64,000 bases of DNA, from positions 62,001 to 126,000 of the forward strand of contig NZ_KB894419.1 of NCBI RefSeq assembly GCF_000374445.1, read 5' to 3'. Of this stretch, positions 1-8,767 are shown in pieces; the first letter of the stretch is position 1, and each line of letters opens with the position of its first letter. Source of the DNA: Actinokineospora enzanensis DSM 44649 (GTDB lineage Bacteria > Actinomycetota > Actinomycetes > Mycobacteriales > Pseudonocardiaceae). The notes beneath the pieces were generated by a model. That model was not told the DNA's origin. It did not search any database and saw only the letters and a program-made list of their open reading frames with translations. The position numbers and the translations under genes were made by a program.

Positions 1-9
1 GCTGCCAGG

Positions 10-1584
10 TCAGGCGGCCCGCTCGCGCAGGCTCGTGAGGATGGCGGTCGAGCAGCGGTCGGCGATCGCGGTGATCGTCAACGCCGGTGGCACCGCGCCG
101 CAGCTGCCGGGCAGCAGCGACCCGTCCACCACCCACAGCCCCGGATACCCGTGCAGGGCGCCGAAGCCGTCGCAGTCACGGCCCATCCGGACGCCGCCCA
201 GCGGGTGCGCGGTCGTCCCCGGATCGGTGAACCCGGTGAAACTGCCCTGTGTCACCGCGTTGATCCGGTCCAGCGTGGCGTTCACGGCGGTGGTCGTGGC
301 CCGCACCTTCGGATTGGTGCCGGGCCAGGTGAGTTCCACCTGGCCCGCGCGGTAGGCGAACGTGCCCACCGCGGGCACCACGGCGACCCCGAGGGTGCCG
401 AGCGCACCCGTACCGTCCGCGGGCTCGGTCGCCCACGGAAAGTTGAGCAGGGTCGCGGCGGCGTTCCGGTCTGCCCAGTCCCGGATGACCACACCGGACG
501 GTCCGCCCTGGGTGGGGTTGTTGAACGGCAGACCACCACGCATGCTGATGTTGTCGCCGTTGTTGCCCCAGCCCTGGCCGATGCCCGCGCTCAGACTCGG
601 GAGTCTGCCGGTGTCCCTGGCTCGCACGAGCAGGCGGTTGGTGTTGAGCGAGCCCGCGGCGAACACGACCGTGTCGGCGGTGTACCGGGTGGTGCCCGCG
701 ACCTGGCCGTGCTCGTCGATCCGCTGGGTGGTGACGACGTAGCCGTGGCCCCGGCGCTCGATGTCGGTGACGTTGGCCTGCGTCACGACCCGCACACAGC
801 CCACCGCCTCGGCGGCGGCGAGCACGGTCCGGTCGACACTGAGCCGGGCACCGCTGTTGACACCCCAGATCGACTGACCGGCCACGACCGACGGGACCCT
901 GGCCCCGGTCATCTCCTGGCGGACCACCGACCAGTCGATGCCCATGTCCACGAACAGCGGCGGAAGTCCCGCCCTGGTCGCCTCGTCGGCGAACATCCGC
1001 GCCGCCGTGTAGAAGCGGGAGGCGAGGACGTCGTCGGGCATGGGCTGCGGGCGTAACAGCGCGCGGGCACGCGGGTACCAGGTCGCGGCTAACTCGGCGT
1101 AGTCCACGGCGTCCGTACCCGCAACCGAGGCCAGGTACAGCTCCTCGGACGGCTGCATGAGCACGGAGTTGTTGACCAGCGAGCCGCCGCCCACCCCGGC
1201 CCCCGCGAGCACCGTGATGCCGTCGGCCGGGTAGGCCTCCAGCACCCCGGGATAGCGGTTGAGCGTGGCGGTGGTGAACGGCGAGGTGGTGCTCAGCCAC
1301 GCCGCTCTCCCGTCGGGGTGGTCGGGCGTGGCGAACGTGTCGCCCTGCGGCGTGATCCGCCACCGCCGTCCCCGCTCCAGCACGGTCGTGTCGATCCCGT
1401 GCTGGGCCAGCCGGTAGGCCACGACGGCGCCCGCGTACCCGGACCCGATGACGATCACCGACTGGTGTTCGTCGGCCTCGGCCCGGAACCGGCCGCCTGC
1501 GAGGGTGGCCCCGGCGGCCAGTACCCCGATCCCGGCGGCCCCACCGAGGAAGGTGCGCCGGGAGGTCCGATGGTTGCGTTCCAT
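10..1584 (-). CDS. Tat-exported GMC/FAD oxidoreductase, cholesterol-oxidase-like
   Basis: A 524-residue flavoenzyme of the glucose-methanol-choline family, closest in layout to bacterial class I cholesterol oxidases (oxidation of a secondary alcohol with O2). The N-terminus carries a twin-arginine signal (SRRTFLGG near residue 8) and a hydrophobic stretch, so export is likely. The dinucleotide-binding motif VIGSGYAGAVVAYRL follows at about residue 45. The C-terminal block HPLGGVRMGRD...VVDGSLLPG is the family signature with the catalytic His. By my remembered alignment, the Glu and Asn that complete the cholesterol oxidase site are replaced (LLNFPW for FAEIAP; GAVPPAL for GVNPFV), so the substrate may not be a sterol. 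It diverges from the SnoaL-like gene across a region with a perfect SARP-type repeat, which ties it to the polyketide block. Confidence 0.85.
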   Translation of the reverse strand: MERNHRTSRRTFLGGAAGIGVLAAGATLAGGRFRAEADEHQSVIVIGSGYAGAVVAYRLAQHGIDTTVLERGRRWRITPQGDTFATPDHPDGRAAWLSTTSPFTTATLNRYPGVLEAYPADGITVLAGAGVGGGSLVNNSVLMQPSEELYLASVAGTDAVDYAELAATWYPRARALLRPQPMPDDVLASRFYTAARMFADEATRAGLPPLFVDMGIDWSVVRQEMTGARVPSVVAGQSIWGVNSGARLSVDRTVLAAAEAVGCVRVVTQANVTDIERRGHGYVVTTQRIDEHGQVAGTTRYTADTVVFAAGSLNTNRLLVRARDTGRLPSLSAGIGQGWGNNGDNISMRGGLPFNNPTQGGPSGVVIRDWADRNAAATLLNFPWATEPADGTGALGTLGVAVVPAVGTFAYRAGQVELTWPGTNPKVRATTTAVNATLDRINAVTQGSFTGFTDPGTTAHPLGGVRMGRDCDGFGALHGYPGLWVVDGSLLPGSCGAVPPALTITAIADRCSTAILTSLRERAA

Positions 1585-1650
1585 GATGATTCCCTCTCAG
1601 ACGGTTGTCGCCCCCCATTCGGGGCGGGGGCTACACCATCAGGGACCAAT

Positions 1651-1670
1651 CTGGAGCGCCACTGGAGCGC
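1651..1670 (+). promoter_or_regulatory. Perfect SARP-type direct repeat, 11-bp pitch
   Basis: The 9-mer CTGGAGCGC occurs at 1651-1659 and again at 1662-1670, exactly one helical turn apart. SARP activators of the DnrI/ActII-ORF4 class bind heptamer direct repeats of TCGAGC-like sequence with this pitch. The site lies in the 286-bp gap between the GMC oxidoreductase (minus) and the SnoaL-like gene (plus). Function is inferred. Confidence 0.6.
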
Positions 1671-1870
1671 TTTTGTGACCGGCGCTACTCCAACCGAGGA
1701 GTTGGACTTCGAGTAATACGCCAATCGGTGAGGTGGTTTCGCCTGCGTTGCGTGATCGGTTGCTCGGAAACCCCGCGCTGGGAAGGAAAACGGCGTTCCG
1801 GTCGTCCTGCACCGACTTTCCAGGCGTGACCGCCAAGGTCGGGAGACGGTTCTTACCTGAAGGGGACGAT

Positions 1871-2323
1871 ATGACCAGCGCCACATCCGGACCCGCCCTT
1901 TCGACTACGGACAGTGATTCGTTGCGTGCGCGGATCGACCACTTCTATGCCAGGCAGATGCACGCCCTCGATGACAATCGCCCCGCGGAGTGGGCCGCTA
2001 CCTTCACCGACGACGGGGTGTTCGCGGTCAAAGGCCAACCGGAACCGACCAGGGGACGTGCGGCATTGACGGCCGCCGCGGCTGCGGTGCGTGATCAGTT
2101 GGCAGCGGACGGGGTGATGCACCGGCATTGGCTGGGAATGCTGTCGGTGGATCCTCGGAGCGACGGGACCGTGCTCGCCCGGTTCTACGCGTTGGTGATC
2201 GCCACACCTCGGGACGGCGCGCCTTGTTTGCACCGGAGCACTTGTTGTGCGGACGTACTGGTGGGAGATGGGGAGGGGTGGTTGGTGCGCGAGCGGCAGG
2301 TCGAGCGGGATGACTTGATCTGA
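1871..2323 (+). CDS. SnoaL-like / NTF2-fold protein
   Basis: 150 residues with the composition and pattern of the SnoaL_4 / nuclear-transport-factor-2 superfamily: an N-terminal helix with residues DHFYARQMHALDD, then WAATFTDDGVFAV, and a closing beta strand LVRERQVERDD. Members in aromatic polyketide clusters act as cyclases, hydroxylases or accessory proteins, so a late-stage role is plausible but not shown. The ATG at 1871 is preferred over in-frame starts further upstream because AAGGGGA sits just before it and the residues before it look non-coding. A bidirectional terminator follows the stop. Confidence 0.75.
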   Translation: MTSATSGPALSTTDSDSLRARIDHFYARQMHALDDNRPAEWAATFTDDGVFAVKGQPEPTRGRAALTAAAAAVRDQLAADGVMHRHWLGMLSVDPRSDGTVLARFYALVIATPRDGAPCLHRSTCCADVLVGDGEGWLVRERQVERDDLI

Positions 2324-2334
2324 GGCCGGGCACG

Positions 2335-2380
2335 CGAAAAGGGCGCCGAACCTGATTGATCAGGTCCGGCGCCCTTTTCG
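2335..2380. terminator. Bidirectional terminator between SnoaL-like gene and ACP gene
   Basis: A 15-bp stem (2341-2355 with 2360-2374, one mismatch) has a 4-nt loop. It is flanked by CGAAAA on the left and TTTTCG on the right, so it works as an intrinsic terminator on either strand. It separates two convergent genes. Confidence 0.85.
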
Positions 2381-2390
2381 AGCGGTGGGG

Positions 2391-2645
2391 TCAGCGGTCG
2401 TGCTCGGCGAGCTCCGCGTTGATCAGGGCCAGTAGGGCCCGAGGCGTGTCCGCGCGACCGGCAAGATCGTCCGCGAGTCGCACCCCGTACTCCCGCTCCA
2501 CCGCACCCAAAGTCTCCAGCAGTGCGATCGAGTCATACCCGAGGTCGTCGAAGGGCGTGTCCGGCGTGCTCTCCGACGAGCCCCCCGGGACGCCCGCGCT
2601 GGCATGCAAGAGCCGAACCAGATCCGCATAGCCAATGGACTTCAT
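2391..2645 (-). CDS. Acyl carrier protein of type II PKS
   Basis: 84 residues, the usual length for a type II polyketide ACP. The phosphopantetheine site is Ser39 in DLGYDSIALLE. It is the last gene of the KS-alpha, CLF, ACP unit: its ATG overlaps the TGA of the chain-length factor (ATGA), so the three products are translationally coupled. It would carry the growing poly-beta-ketone chain between KS-alpha/CLF and tailoring enzymes. Confidence 0.93.
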   Translation of the reverse strand: MKSIGYADLVRLLHASAGVPGGSSESTPDTPFDDLGYDSIALLETLGAVEREYGVRLADDLAGRADTPRALLALINAELAEHDR

Positions 2646-3862
2646 CGACTACCTCCTGAGTGAGCACGAACGACAAGGGCCGAGTTGAACCCGCCATACC
2701 CCCTGGCCAGGATCAGCACGGTGTGCGCAGAAAGAGCGCGCGGTGTATCGAGAACGAGATCGAGATCCGCGCACGCGATTCGCGAGGTTCCGACCGTGGG
2801 CGGCAGCAAACCGTCCCGAATGGACAGCAAGGCCGCCACCACGTCCAGCGGGGCCCCGCCGGAATAGAGGCGACCGATCGTGGTCTTCGGAGCGGTCACC
2901 GGAACCGCCCGCGCGCCGAACACCTCGGTCAGCGCCGAAGTCTCGGCCTGATCCAGCTCGGGCATCCCCGCGGCATCGGCGAACACGGCATCGACCTCGG
3001 CAGGATCCACCGAGGCATCGGCCAATGCAGACCGAATTGCCCGGCACAACCCATCCGACGTCACCGGCCCGGCCGGATCCAGGGCAGCACCCCATCCGGC
3101 GATCTCCCCATACGCACGCGCACCCCGCCGAGCGGCCGACGCGGCATCCTCGACCACCAGAATGGCGCCGCCTTCCCCAGGCACATGCCCACAGGCGCGC
3201 TCATCGAACGGCAGATAGGCAGTCTCCGGATCGTCAACGGGACTTAACCGCCCACTGGGCAGTTGGGCCACCAGTCCCCACGGACACAACGACGAATCCA
3301 CCCCACCGGTCATCACCAGCCGCGTGCCCCGCCGAACATGTCTCCGCGCCTGGGCAATCGCGTCCAGGCCACCGGCCTGCTCGGCCACCAGCACACCGCT
3401 CGGGCCACGCATCCCATGTCGGATCGAGATCTGCCCGGTGTTCACCGCATAGAACCAGGCAAACGACTGATACGCACTCACATGCTGAGACCCGTGCCGC
3501 CACAGCTTTTCCAGCTCCCGCTGCCCGAACTCGAACCCGCCGGACGCACTTGCGGTGACCACGCCCATGTCGAACTCCGGCACAGTCACCGGATCCACAC
3601 CCGCGTCGGCCAGCGCCCAGTCCGACGCCAACAGCGCCATGCGGGTCATATGGTCGGTCTGCGGCAACAAGCGTGCGGGCAGGTGTGCGGACGCGTCGAA
3701 GCCGGAGACCTCACCGGCGAGGCGCGTCGGATAGCCCGCCGGGTCGAAACGGGTGATGGGGCCGATGCCGCTCACGCCCTTCAACAACGCCGTCCAGTAC
3801 TGCTCCACACCGAATCCGTTGGGCGCCAACGCCCCCATTCCGGTGACCACGGCCGCGTTCAT
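2642..3862 (-). CDS. Type II PKS chain-length factor (KS-beta)
   Basis: 406 residues with a ketosynthase fold, but the active-site Cys is replaced by Gln162 in [12 protein letters not shown], the hallmark of chain-length factors. It would pair with the KS-alpha product to set polyketide length and generate acetyl starter by decarboxylation of malonyl-ACP. The start at 3862 overlaps the KS-alpha stop (ATGA), and its own stop overlaps the ACP start. The order KS-alpha, KS-beta, ACP is that of aromatic type II clusters. Confidence 0.93.
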   Translation of the reverse strand: MNAAVVTGMGALAPNGFGVEQYWTALLKGVSGIGPITRFDPAGYPTRLAGEVSGFDASAHLPARLLPQTDHMTRMALLASDWALADAGVDPVTVPEFDMGVVTASASGGFEFGQRELEKLWRHGSQHVSAYQSFAWFYAVNTGQISIRHGMRGPSGVLVAEQAGGLDAIAQARRHVRRGTRLVMTGGVDSSLCPWGLVAQLPSGRLSPVDDPETAYLPFDERACGHVPGEGGAILVVEDAASAARRGARAYGEIAGWGAALDPAGPVTSDGLCRAIRSALADASVDPAEVDAVFADAAGMPELDQAETSALTEVFGARAVPVTAPKTTIGRLYSGGAPLDVVAALLSIRDGLLPPTVGTSRIACADLDLVLDTPRALSAHTVLILARGYGGFNSALVVRAHSGGSR

Positions 3863-5130
3863 GCCGCACGCCCCGGTCGGGACAGGACCATCGCGCTCTG
3901 GAATCCACCGAAACCGCTGCCCACGGTCAATACCGCGCCCAGCTTCCGCTCGCGCGCGGTGAGCGGCACGTAGTCCAGGTCGCATTCCAGGTCCGGTTCG
4001 TGCAGGTTCGCGGTCGGTGGGACCACACCGTGTCGGATCGCGAGGGCGCAGGCGGCGATCTCGATGGAGCCGATCGCGCCAAGGGAATGGCCGATCATGG
4101 ACTTGATGGAACTCATCGGCACCTCATAAGCGCGTGGCCCGAGTGCGGCCTTCACCGCCGCTGTCTCGTGCCGGTCGTTCTGGACCGTGCCCGAGCCGTG
4201 CGCGTTGACGTAGTCGATCGCCGAGCGGTCCAGCGCCGACTCGGTCAGTGCGGCGCGGATCGCCTCGGCCATCTCGCGGCCGTCCGGGCGGAGGCCGGTC
4301 ATGTGGAAGGCGTTGCAGCGTGAGGCGAATCCGGTGATTTCCGCGTATATCCGTGCGCCGCGAGCCCGTGCGCGTTCCGCCTCCTCCAACACCAGCACCG
4401 CCGCGCCCTCGCCGAGCACGAAACCGCGGCGGGTGTTGTCGAACGGGCGCGAGGCGTGTTCGGCGTCGTCGTTGTACGGGCTGGTGGCCTTGATCGCGTC
4501 GAAGCAGGCGACCGTTATCGGGGAGATGGGGGCGTCGGTCGCGCCCGCCACCACCACGTCGGCCGAGCCCTCGGCGATCAGCTCACGGCCGTGGCCGACC
4601 GCGTCGATGCCCGAGGTACAGCCGGTGGACACCAGGGCGGCCGGGCCGAGCGCGCCGACCGACCACGCCACCTCGCGGGCCAGCGAGCTGGGGACCAGGT
4701 AGTCGTACAGGTGCGGCATCGCGTAGCCAGGGTCCACCAGCCTGCTCGCCCCCGAGTCGCTGACCACGGTGTACTCCCGTTCCAGGCTCATCGTGCAGCC
4801 CACCGCGCTGCCCACCACCACGCCGGTGCGGTCAGCGGGCAGCTCGGCCGCGGCCAGACCCGCGTCGGCCAGCGCCTCGGCCGCGCAGACCACCGCGAAC
4901 TGGGCGGCGCGGTCCATCCGGCGGGTCTGCCGCGGGCCGAGGCCGTGTGCCGCCGGGTCGAAGTCCACCTCGGCGGCCACCCGGGAGCGGAAACCGGAGG
5001 CGTCGAAGAACGAGATCGGGCGGGTCGCGGTGCGGCCGCTGGTGATCAGGTCCCAGAACCGGTCCCGCCCCACCCCGCCGGGCGCGACCACGCCCATGCC
5101 GGTGATGACGACCCGTCGTTGTCCGGACAC
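3859..5130 (-). CDS. Type II PKS ketosynthase alpha (condensing subunit)
   Basis: 423 residues. The catalytic Cys171 is in [14 protein letters not shown]. The two His motifs are [13 protein letters not shown] and GHSLGAIGS, and [14 protein letters not shown] matches the aromatic (actinorhodin/tetracenomycin) subfamily. The GTG at 5130 is chosen because GGAGG lies 8 nt upstream and the product begins [12 protein letters not shown], as in homologues. It is the first gene of the minimal PKS unit. A stem-loop (5269-5300) separates it from the upstream dehydrogenase, so it probably has its own promoter, in a region carrying an 11-bp-pitch CTGGA repeat. The fold identity is near certain; the product class is unknown. 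Confidence 0.95.
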   Translation of the reverse strand: MSGQRRVVITGMGVVAPGGVGRDRFWDLITSGRTATRPISFFDASGFRSRVAAEVDFDPAAHGLGPRQTRRMDRAAQFAVVCAAEALADAGLAAAELPADRTGVVVGSAVGCTMSLEREYTVVSDSGASRLVDPGYAMPHLYDYLVPSSLAREVAWSVGALGPAALVSTGCTSGIDAVGHGRELIAEGSADVVVAGATDAPISPITVACFDAIKATSPYNDDAEHASRPFDNTRRGFVLGEGAAVLVLEEAERARARGARIYAEITGFASRCNAFHMTGLRPDGREMAEAIRAALTESALDRSAIDYVNAHGSGTVQNDRHETAAVKAALGPRAYEVPMSSIKSMIGHSLGAIGSIEIAACALAIRHGVVPPTANLHEPDLECDLDYVPLTARERKLGAVLTVGSGFGGFQSAMVLSRPGRAA

Positions 5131-5203
5131 CGATATGTCCTCCCCCTGTCGTCCGCGCCCTCGGAGCGGATCGGACCTTGCGACTCCAGCTTCCCGACCG
5201 GGA

Positions 5204-5221
5204 CTGGAGACCTTCTGGAAC
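5204..5221 (+). promoter_or_regulatory. Possible SARP box upstream of the minimal PKS
   Basis: CTGGAGA (5204-5210) and CTGGAAC (5215-5221) form an imperfect direct repeat with 11-bp pitch, 74-91 bp upstream of the KS-alpha start. It is weaker than the repeats at 1651 and 8681 but has the same core and spacing. The repeat reads on the strand opposite to KS-alpha. Confidence 0.4.
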
Positions 5222-5268
5222 ACCAACGAAAATCGGGTCCAGCACCGCGGTATCCCCGCCTGTACGAG

Positions 5269-5300
5269 GAAAGGGGACCGGCTGGTGCCGGTCCCCTTTC
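5269..5300 (-). terminator. 14-bp perfect stem-loop after the SDR gene
   Basis: 5269-5282 pairs perfectly with 5287-5300 around the loop TGGT. On the minus strand it lies 16 bp past the dehydrogenase stop and ends the stem in TTT, so it is a likely terminator that insulates the PKS operon from the upstream operon. Confidence 0.75.
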
Positions 5301-5315
5301 GTGGTACTGCCTCGG

Positions 5316-6134
5316 TCAGCCCGGAATCGGGGCGCCCGCGCGCGCGAGTTGGGCGAGGGTCAGCTCCCACAGGCGTTCCCGGTCCCGTGGCCGACCGGCC
5401 ATCGGGTGCGCGGGCGCGGGATCGCCCTGGTCCACATAGGATCCGGAAGGCAGTCGTGGCCGCGACATCGGCGCGAGGACGTTGGCGGCGCCGGTCTCCA
5501 CGTCCAGTGCGGGGCCGCCATTGCCCTGTCGGACCATCTTCGTGTCGACGTACCCCGGGTTCACGCACACCGAGTGCACCGAGCCGTGGCGGGCGGCGAA
5601 CTCGGCGGTGAAGACGGTCAATGCCAGCTTTGACCGCGCGTATGCCTTCATCCGCTCCCAACACACGTGCGACTCGGGATCCGACCAATCGAACACCGCC
5701 CGGTGGTGCGCGCTGGATCCCACGTTGAGCACGGTCGCCCCATCGAGCAGCGGCGCCAGGCCAGTGGTGAGGGCGAACGGGGCGAGGTAGTTGACCGCCC
5801 AGTGCAGCTCGAACCCGTCGGCGGACAGCCGCCGTTCGGACATGAGTCCGTTCGGGGTGAACACGCCCGCGTTGTTGACCAGCAGTGTCGGCGGCTCGTC
5901 CGCGTGCCGCAGCCTGCCGACCAGGTCGGCGATCTGGCCGAGACTGGCGAGATCGACCGCGACCGGGGTGAAGCGACCGTCGGGCAGCGACACCCGGAGC
6001 CGGTCGACGGCGTCGTTCGCCCGCCCCTCGTTGCGGCCGTGCACCAGCACATGATGGCCTTGCCTGGCCAGGTCCCGGGCCACGACCCAGCCGATCCCGT
6101 CGGTGGCACCGGTGACGATGGCGAGCCCGGTCAT
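5316..6134 (-). CDS. Short-chain dehydrogenase/reductase
   Basis: 272 residues, classical Rossmann SDR. The nucleotide motif is TGATDGIG near residue 8, the structural NNAG is at about residue 88, and the catalytic YxxxK is YARSKLAL. Overall it resembles retinol-dehydrogenase-like SDRs that reduce or oxidise carbonyls with NAD(P). Its ATG overlaps the TGA of the CocE-type hydrolase, placing it last in a three-gene operon. A ketoreductase role in the polyketide pathway is possible, but it is not a canonical PKS C-9 ketoreductase by motif. Confidence 0.85.
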   Translation of the reverse strand: MTGLAIVTGATDGIGWVVARDLARQGHHVLVHGRNEGRANDAVDRLRVSLPDGRFTPVAVDLASLGQIADLVGRLRHADEPPTLLVNNAGVFTPNGLMSERRLSADGFELHWAVNYLAPFALTTGLAPLLDGATVLNVGSSAHHRAVFDWSDPESHVCWERMKAYARSKLALTVFTAEFAARHGSVHSVCVNPGYVDTKMVRQGNGGPALDVETGAANVLAPMSRPRLPSGSYVDQGDPAPAHPMAGRPRDRERLWELTLAQLARAGAPIPG

Positions 6135-7717
6135 GACGTGTCACCTTCCAGCACAGGCAGCAGCAGCCGCGAAGGGTGGTCCGCGTTGTGATGGTAGGTG
6201 TCCGTGCCGACTTTCAGGCCGTAATCGTGGGTAAACGGTCCTTCCGTGAGCGGTGAATCGCCGTTGGTCAGTTCCAGCCGGATACGGTGGCCTGCCCTGA
6301 ACACGTACGCGGCGGGGAGCAACTCAACCCGCAGCAGATAAGGCTGTCCGGGGACGAGCGGTTGTGGGTCGCGGTGTGTGTGGAACGGTCGGAGTGGCGT
6401 GCTCAGGACAGGATCTTCCGCGCGATGTGATGCGCGAAGCCAGCCTTGGGTGACCGGAATGGCTCGGTCCGGTGCGATGTCCCGGACCTTGGCATACACA
6501 TCGGCATCCCTTTGGTCGCTGGATAGATAGAGCTCCAGCACTACCGGGCCCGCGATCGACAGCTCATGCTCCAGTGGTGGACTAGTCCAGGTGGTGACAC
6601 CCGCGACCGGGTCCGGCCTGCCGTGCTCATCGAACGCGACGACGCCGAGCCGCCACTCCGGGCGCGGGTAGCTCCACGAGGTGGCGCCGCCCGGGTCTGT
6701 CCACACCAGACTGCCATCGTTCACCGACCGGACCTGGCCTGCCTGCTCGCCGGACAGGTACAGCGCCTGGGGAGCGATGTTCGCGGGCGGCCACCGGGAC
6801 ATCGTCCGATACTCGTCCGCGCCGCGCACCCACACCGTGACCGGCGGCTCGTCCAGCCTGCCGATGCCTTTGAGGTGGTGGTCGTACCAGGGGAGCAGGT
6901 ATCGCTTGTGGAACTCCGGGTCGTCGAACAGGCTCTGCGCCCCCGCCACATCCGCCGCGCCGGTGACCAGCAACTTCTTCGGTCCGGTCAGGCGTTCGTA
7001 GCCGAGCAGGTTCCCGCGCAGGTGGAGCGGGCCCTTGCCCCAGCAGCCGATGGACAGCACCGGCACGTGCACCCGGTCGAGATCCCAGAACGGCGACCGG
7101 TCCCGCATCCAGTCGTCGTCGACCGGATGCCGCAGGATCTCGCCCAACAGTCCGTCCCGCAGACCTGCGGGCGGGTGGCCGCCCGCCTGGTGCAGCAACG
7201 TGATCCGGGCACTCCACCCGGCCGCGAAACCGGTCGACGGAATGCCGCCGTGGTAAAGGAAGTCCCGATAGATGTCGGTGTTTCCGTCGTAGGGCGCGAT
7301 ACAGGCCAGGTGCGGCGGATTCGCGCGGGCGGCGTTCCACTGGGCCATGGCGAAGTACGACTGGCCGATCATGCCGACCCGGCCGGTGCACCACTCCTGC
7401 CCGGCCAGCCATTCGACCGTGTCATACAGGTCGGCCGACTCGACCGGGCCGCCGAACGTCCACTCGCCGCCGGAGTCGCCCGTGCCACGCAGGTCCAGCC
7501 AGGCGAACGCGTAGCCGTGGTCGAGGTAGAAGGCGATCGGACCGGTCTCCCGGAACGGGAACAACGGGTGCGCGGGCAGATCACGCAAGACCTTGCGATA
7601 GGGCGCGGCGGCCAACAGCACCGGCACCGGCTCCTCGGTCTCCGGCAGGTACTTGGGTAGGTAGATGTCGATCGCCAGCCGGGTGCCGTCCCGGGCGGTG
7701 AGCCAGGTGCTCCTCAC
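6131..7717 (-). CDS. CocE/NonD family serine hydrolase (X-Pro dipeptidyl-peptidase-like)
   Basis: 528 residues. The N-terminal alpha/beta-hydrolase part includes [12 protein letters not shown], and the nucleophile motif is GMIGQSYFA (Ser). The C-terminal jelly-roll domain typical of CocE/NonD hydrolases ends with [10 protein letters not shown]. Family members are esterases or acylases rather than strict peptidases. The GTG at 7717 overlaps the TGA of the upstream dehydrogenase (GTGA). No signal peptide is visible, so it is probably cytoplasmic. In this context it could cleave an ester or thioester of a pathway intermediate. Confidence 0.88.
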   Translation of the reverse strand: MRSTWLTARDGTRLAIDIYLPKYLPETEEPVPVLLAAAPYRKVLRDLPAHPLFPFRETGPIAFYLDHGYAFAWLDLRGTGDSGGEWTFGGPVESADLYDTVEWLAGQEWCTGRVGMIGQSYFAMAQWNAARANPPHLACIAPYDGNTDIYRDFLYHGGIPSTGFAAGWSARITLLHQAGGHPPAGLRDGLLGEILRHPVDDDWMRDRSPFWDLDRVHVPVLSIGCWGKGPLHLRGNLLGYERLTGPKKLLVTGAADVAGAQSLFDDPEFHKRYLLPWYDHHLKGIGRLDEPPVTVWVRGADEYRTMSRWPPANIAPQALYLSGEQAGQVRSVNDGSLVWTDPGGATSWSYPRPEWRLGVVAFDEHGRPDPVAGVTTWTSPPLEHELSIAGPVVLELYLSSDQRDADVYAKVRDIAPDRAIPVTQGWLRASHRAEDPVLSTPLRPFHTHRDPQPLVPGQPYLLRVELLPAAYVFRAGHRIRLELTNGDSPLTEGPFTHDYGLKVGTDTYHHNADHPSRLLLPVLEGDTS

Positions 7718-8589
7718 GCCCGGACCGCCCGCGCGGCCAGGAACGCCGCGGTCAGGTCCTTGTCCGCGTGCCCGAGTTCCGCCGCTCGCCGGTACTGCTC
7801 CCGCACGGCCTCCGCCACCAGCGCGGACGCCCCGGTCGCCCGGCCCACCGCGGTGATCAGCTCGGCGTCCTTGAGCGCGGACCGCACGGAGAACGTGGGC
7901 GCGTAGTCGCCCGCGAGCACCGCGCCGCCCTTGAACCGGGCGTACGCCGTCCCCAGTGGACTGTCCTCTATCGCGTCCAGGAACAGCTGAGGATCCAGCC
8001 CGGCCGACTCGGTCAGCGCCATGGCCTCCAGCAGGGCCAGGGTCACCGCGAGGACCCAGCTGTTCACCGCCAGCTTGAGCCTGCTGGCCTCGGTGCCCTC
8101 GCCGACCCACAGCGTCCGCGCGCCGATGGCGGCCAGCACCGGATCGAGGCGGTCGGTGCGCGGACCGGAGATGAGCACGCCCAACCTGCCCTCGCCCGCG
8201 GCCCTGGGCGGGCCCACCACCGGTGTGTCGTAGAACGGCACGCCGTGTTCTGCGGCCAGGACGGCCAGATCGTCGATCGCGCCGCCGACCGTGCTGGTCT
8301 GCAACCACACCGCGCCCGGCGCCAGCAGCGGCAACGCCTCCCGCGCCGCCGTCGCCACCACGTCCGCGTCGAGCAGCATCGTGATGAGCACGCCCGCGCC
8401 CTCGGCCGCCGTCGCCGGCGAGGAGTGCGCGGTGGCGCCCAGCTCCACCAGGGGCGCGGCCTTGGCGGGTGTCCGGTTGTACACGCGCACCGGGAAACCC
8501 GCGCGGAGCAGGCAGCGGGCGATCCCGCCGCCCATCATCCCGGTGCCGAGGACGGCGACCGGACGTCGGTCGGTCGGGGTGCTGGCCAT
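7714..8589 (-). CDS. NAD(P)-binding beta-hydroxyacid dehydrogenase family (6PGDH/HIBADH-like)
   Basis: 291 residues. The N-terminal motif is VLGTGMMGGGIARCLL, followed by the VYNRTP adenosine-phosphate contact (Arg suggests NADP). The mid-protein signature SRLKLAVNSW supplies the family's catalytic Lys and Asn. The C-terminal helical domain (GLDPQLFLDAI...KDAELI) is of the 3-hydroxyisobutyrate dehydrogenase type; imine reductases share this fold. It is the first gene of the operon with the CocE hydrolase and SDR. The ATG at 8589 is chosen over upstream candidates because it follows GGGAGA and precedes the Rossmann motif by about 11 residues. Confidence 0.85.
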   Translation of the reverse strand: MASTPTDRRPVAVLGTGMMGGGIARCLLRAGFPVRVYNRTPAKAAPLVELGATAHSSPATAAEGAGVLITMLLDADVVATAAREALPLLAPGAVWLQTSTVGGAIDDLAVLAAEHGVPFYDTPVVGPPRAAGEGRLGVLISGPRTDRLDPVLAAIGARTLWVGEGTEASRLKLAVNSWVLAVTLALLEAMALTESAGLDPQLFLDAIEDSPLGTAYARFKGGAVLAGDYAPTFSVRSALKDAELITAVGRATGASALVAEAVREQYRRAAELGHADKDLTAAFLAARAVRA

Positions 8590-8656
8590 GGTGATCTCCC
8601 TCGTCGGCGCGGCTGGGTACGGCGTACCCAGCGTCACCGGGCAGCCCGCAGCCCCG

Positions 8657-8700
8657 CTGGAGCGGTACCGGACCGATGGGCGCTCCACCGTCGCTCAACC
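8657..8700. promoter_or_regulatory. Back-to-back SARP-type repeats in a divergent promoter
   Basis: On the minus strand GGTTGAGCG (8700-8692) and GGTGGAGCG (8689-8681) are 8/9 identical with 11-bp pitch, pointing toward the dehydrogenase-hydrolase-SDR operon. On the plus strand CTGGAGCGG (8657-8665) and the degenerate CCGGACCGA (8668-8676) have the same pitch, pointing toward the O-methyltransferase. The arrangement would let one activator control both operons. Confidence 0.55.
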
Positions 8701-8767
8701 GGCGCGACCGGGCGCCACTGCCAGCCTGGGGTGCGGCCAGAAACCGAACGAGGTGGCGGGAGCACAC

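Noticed and set aside
5131..6144. N-terminal extension of KS-alpha through the SDR region
   Set aside because: The frame is open but codes Arg-rich sequence antisense in frame to the SDR gene, and a terminator lies inside it. The GTG at 5130 has a proper ribosome site.
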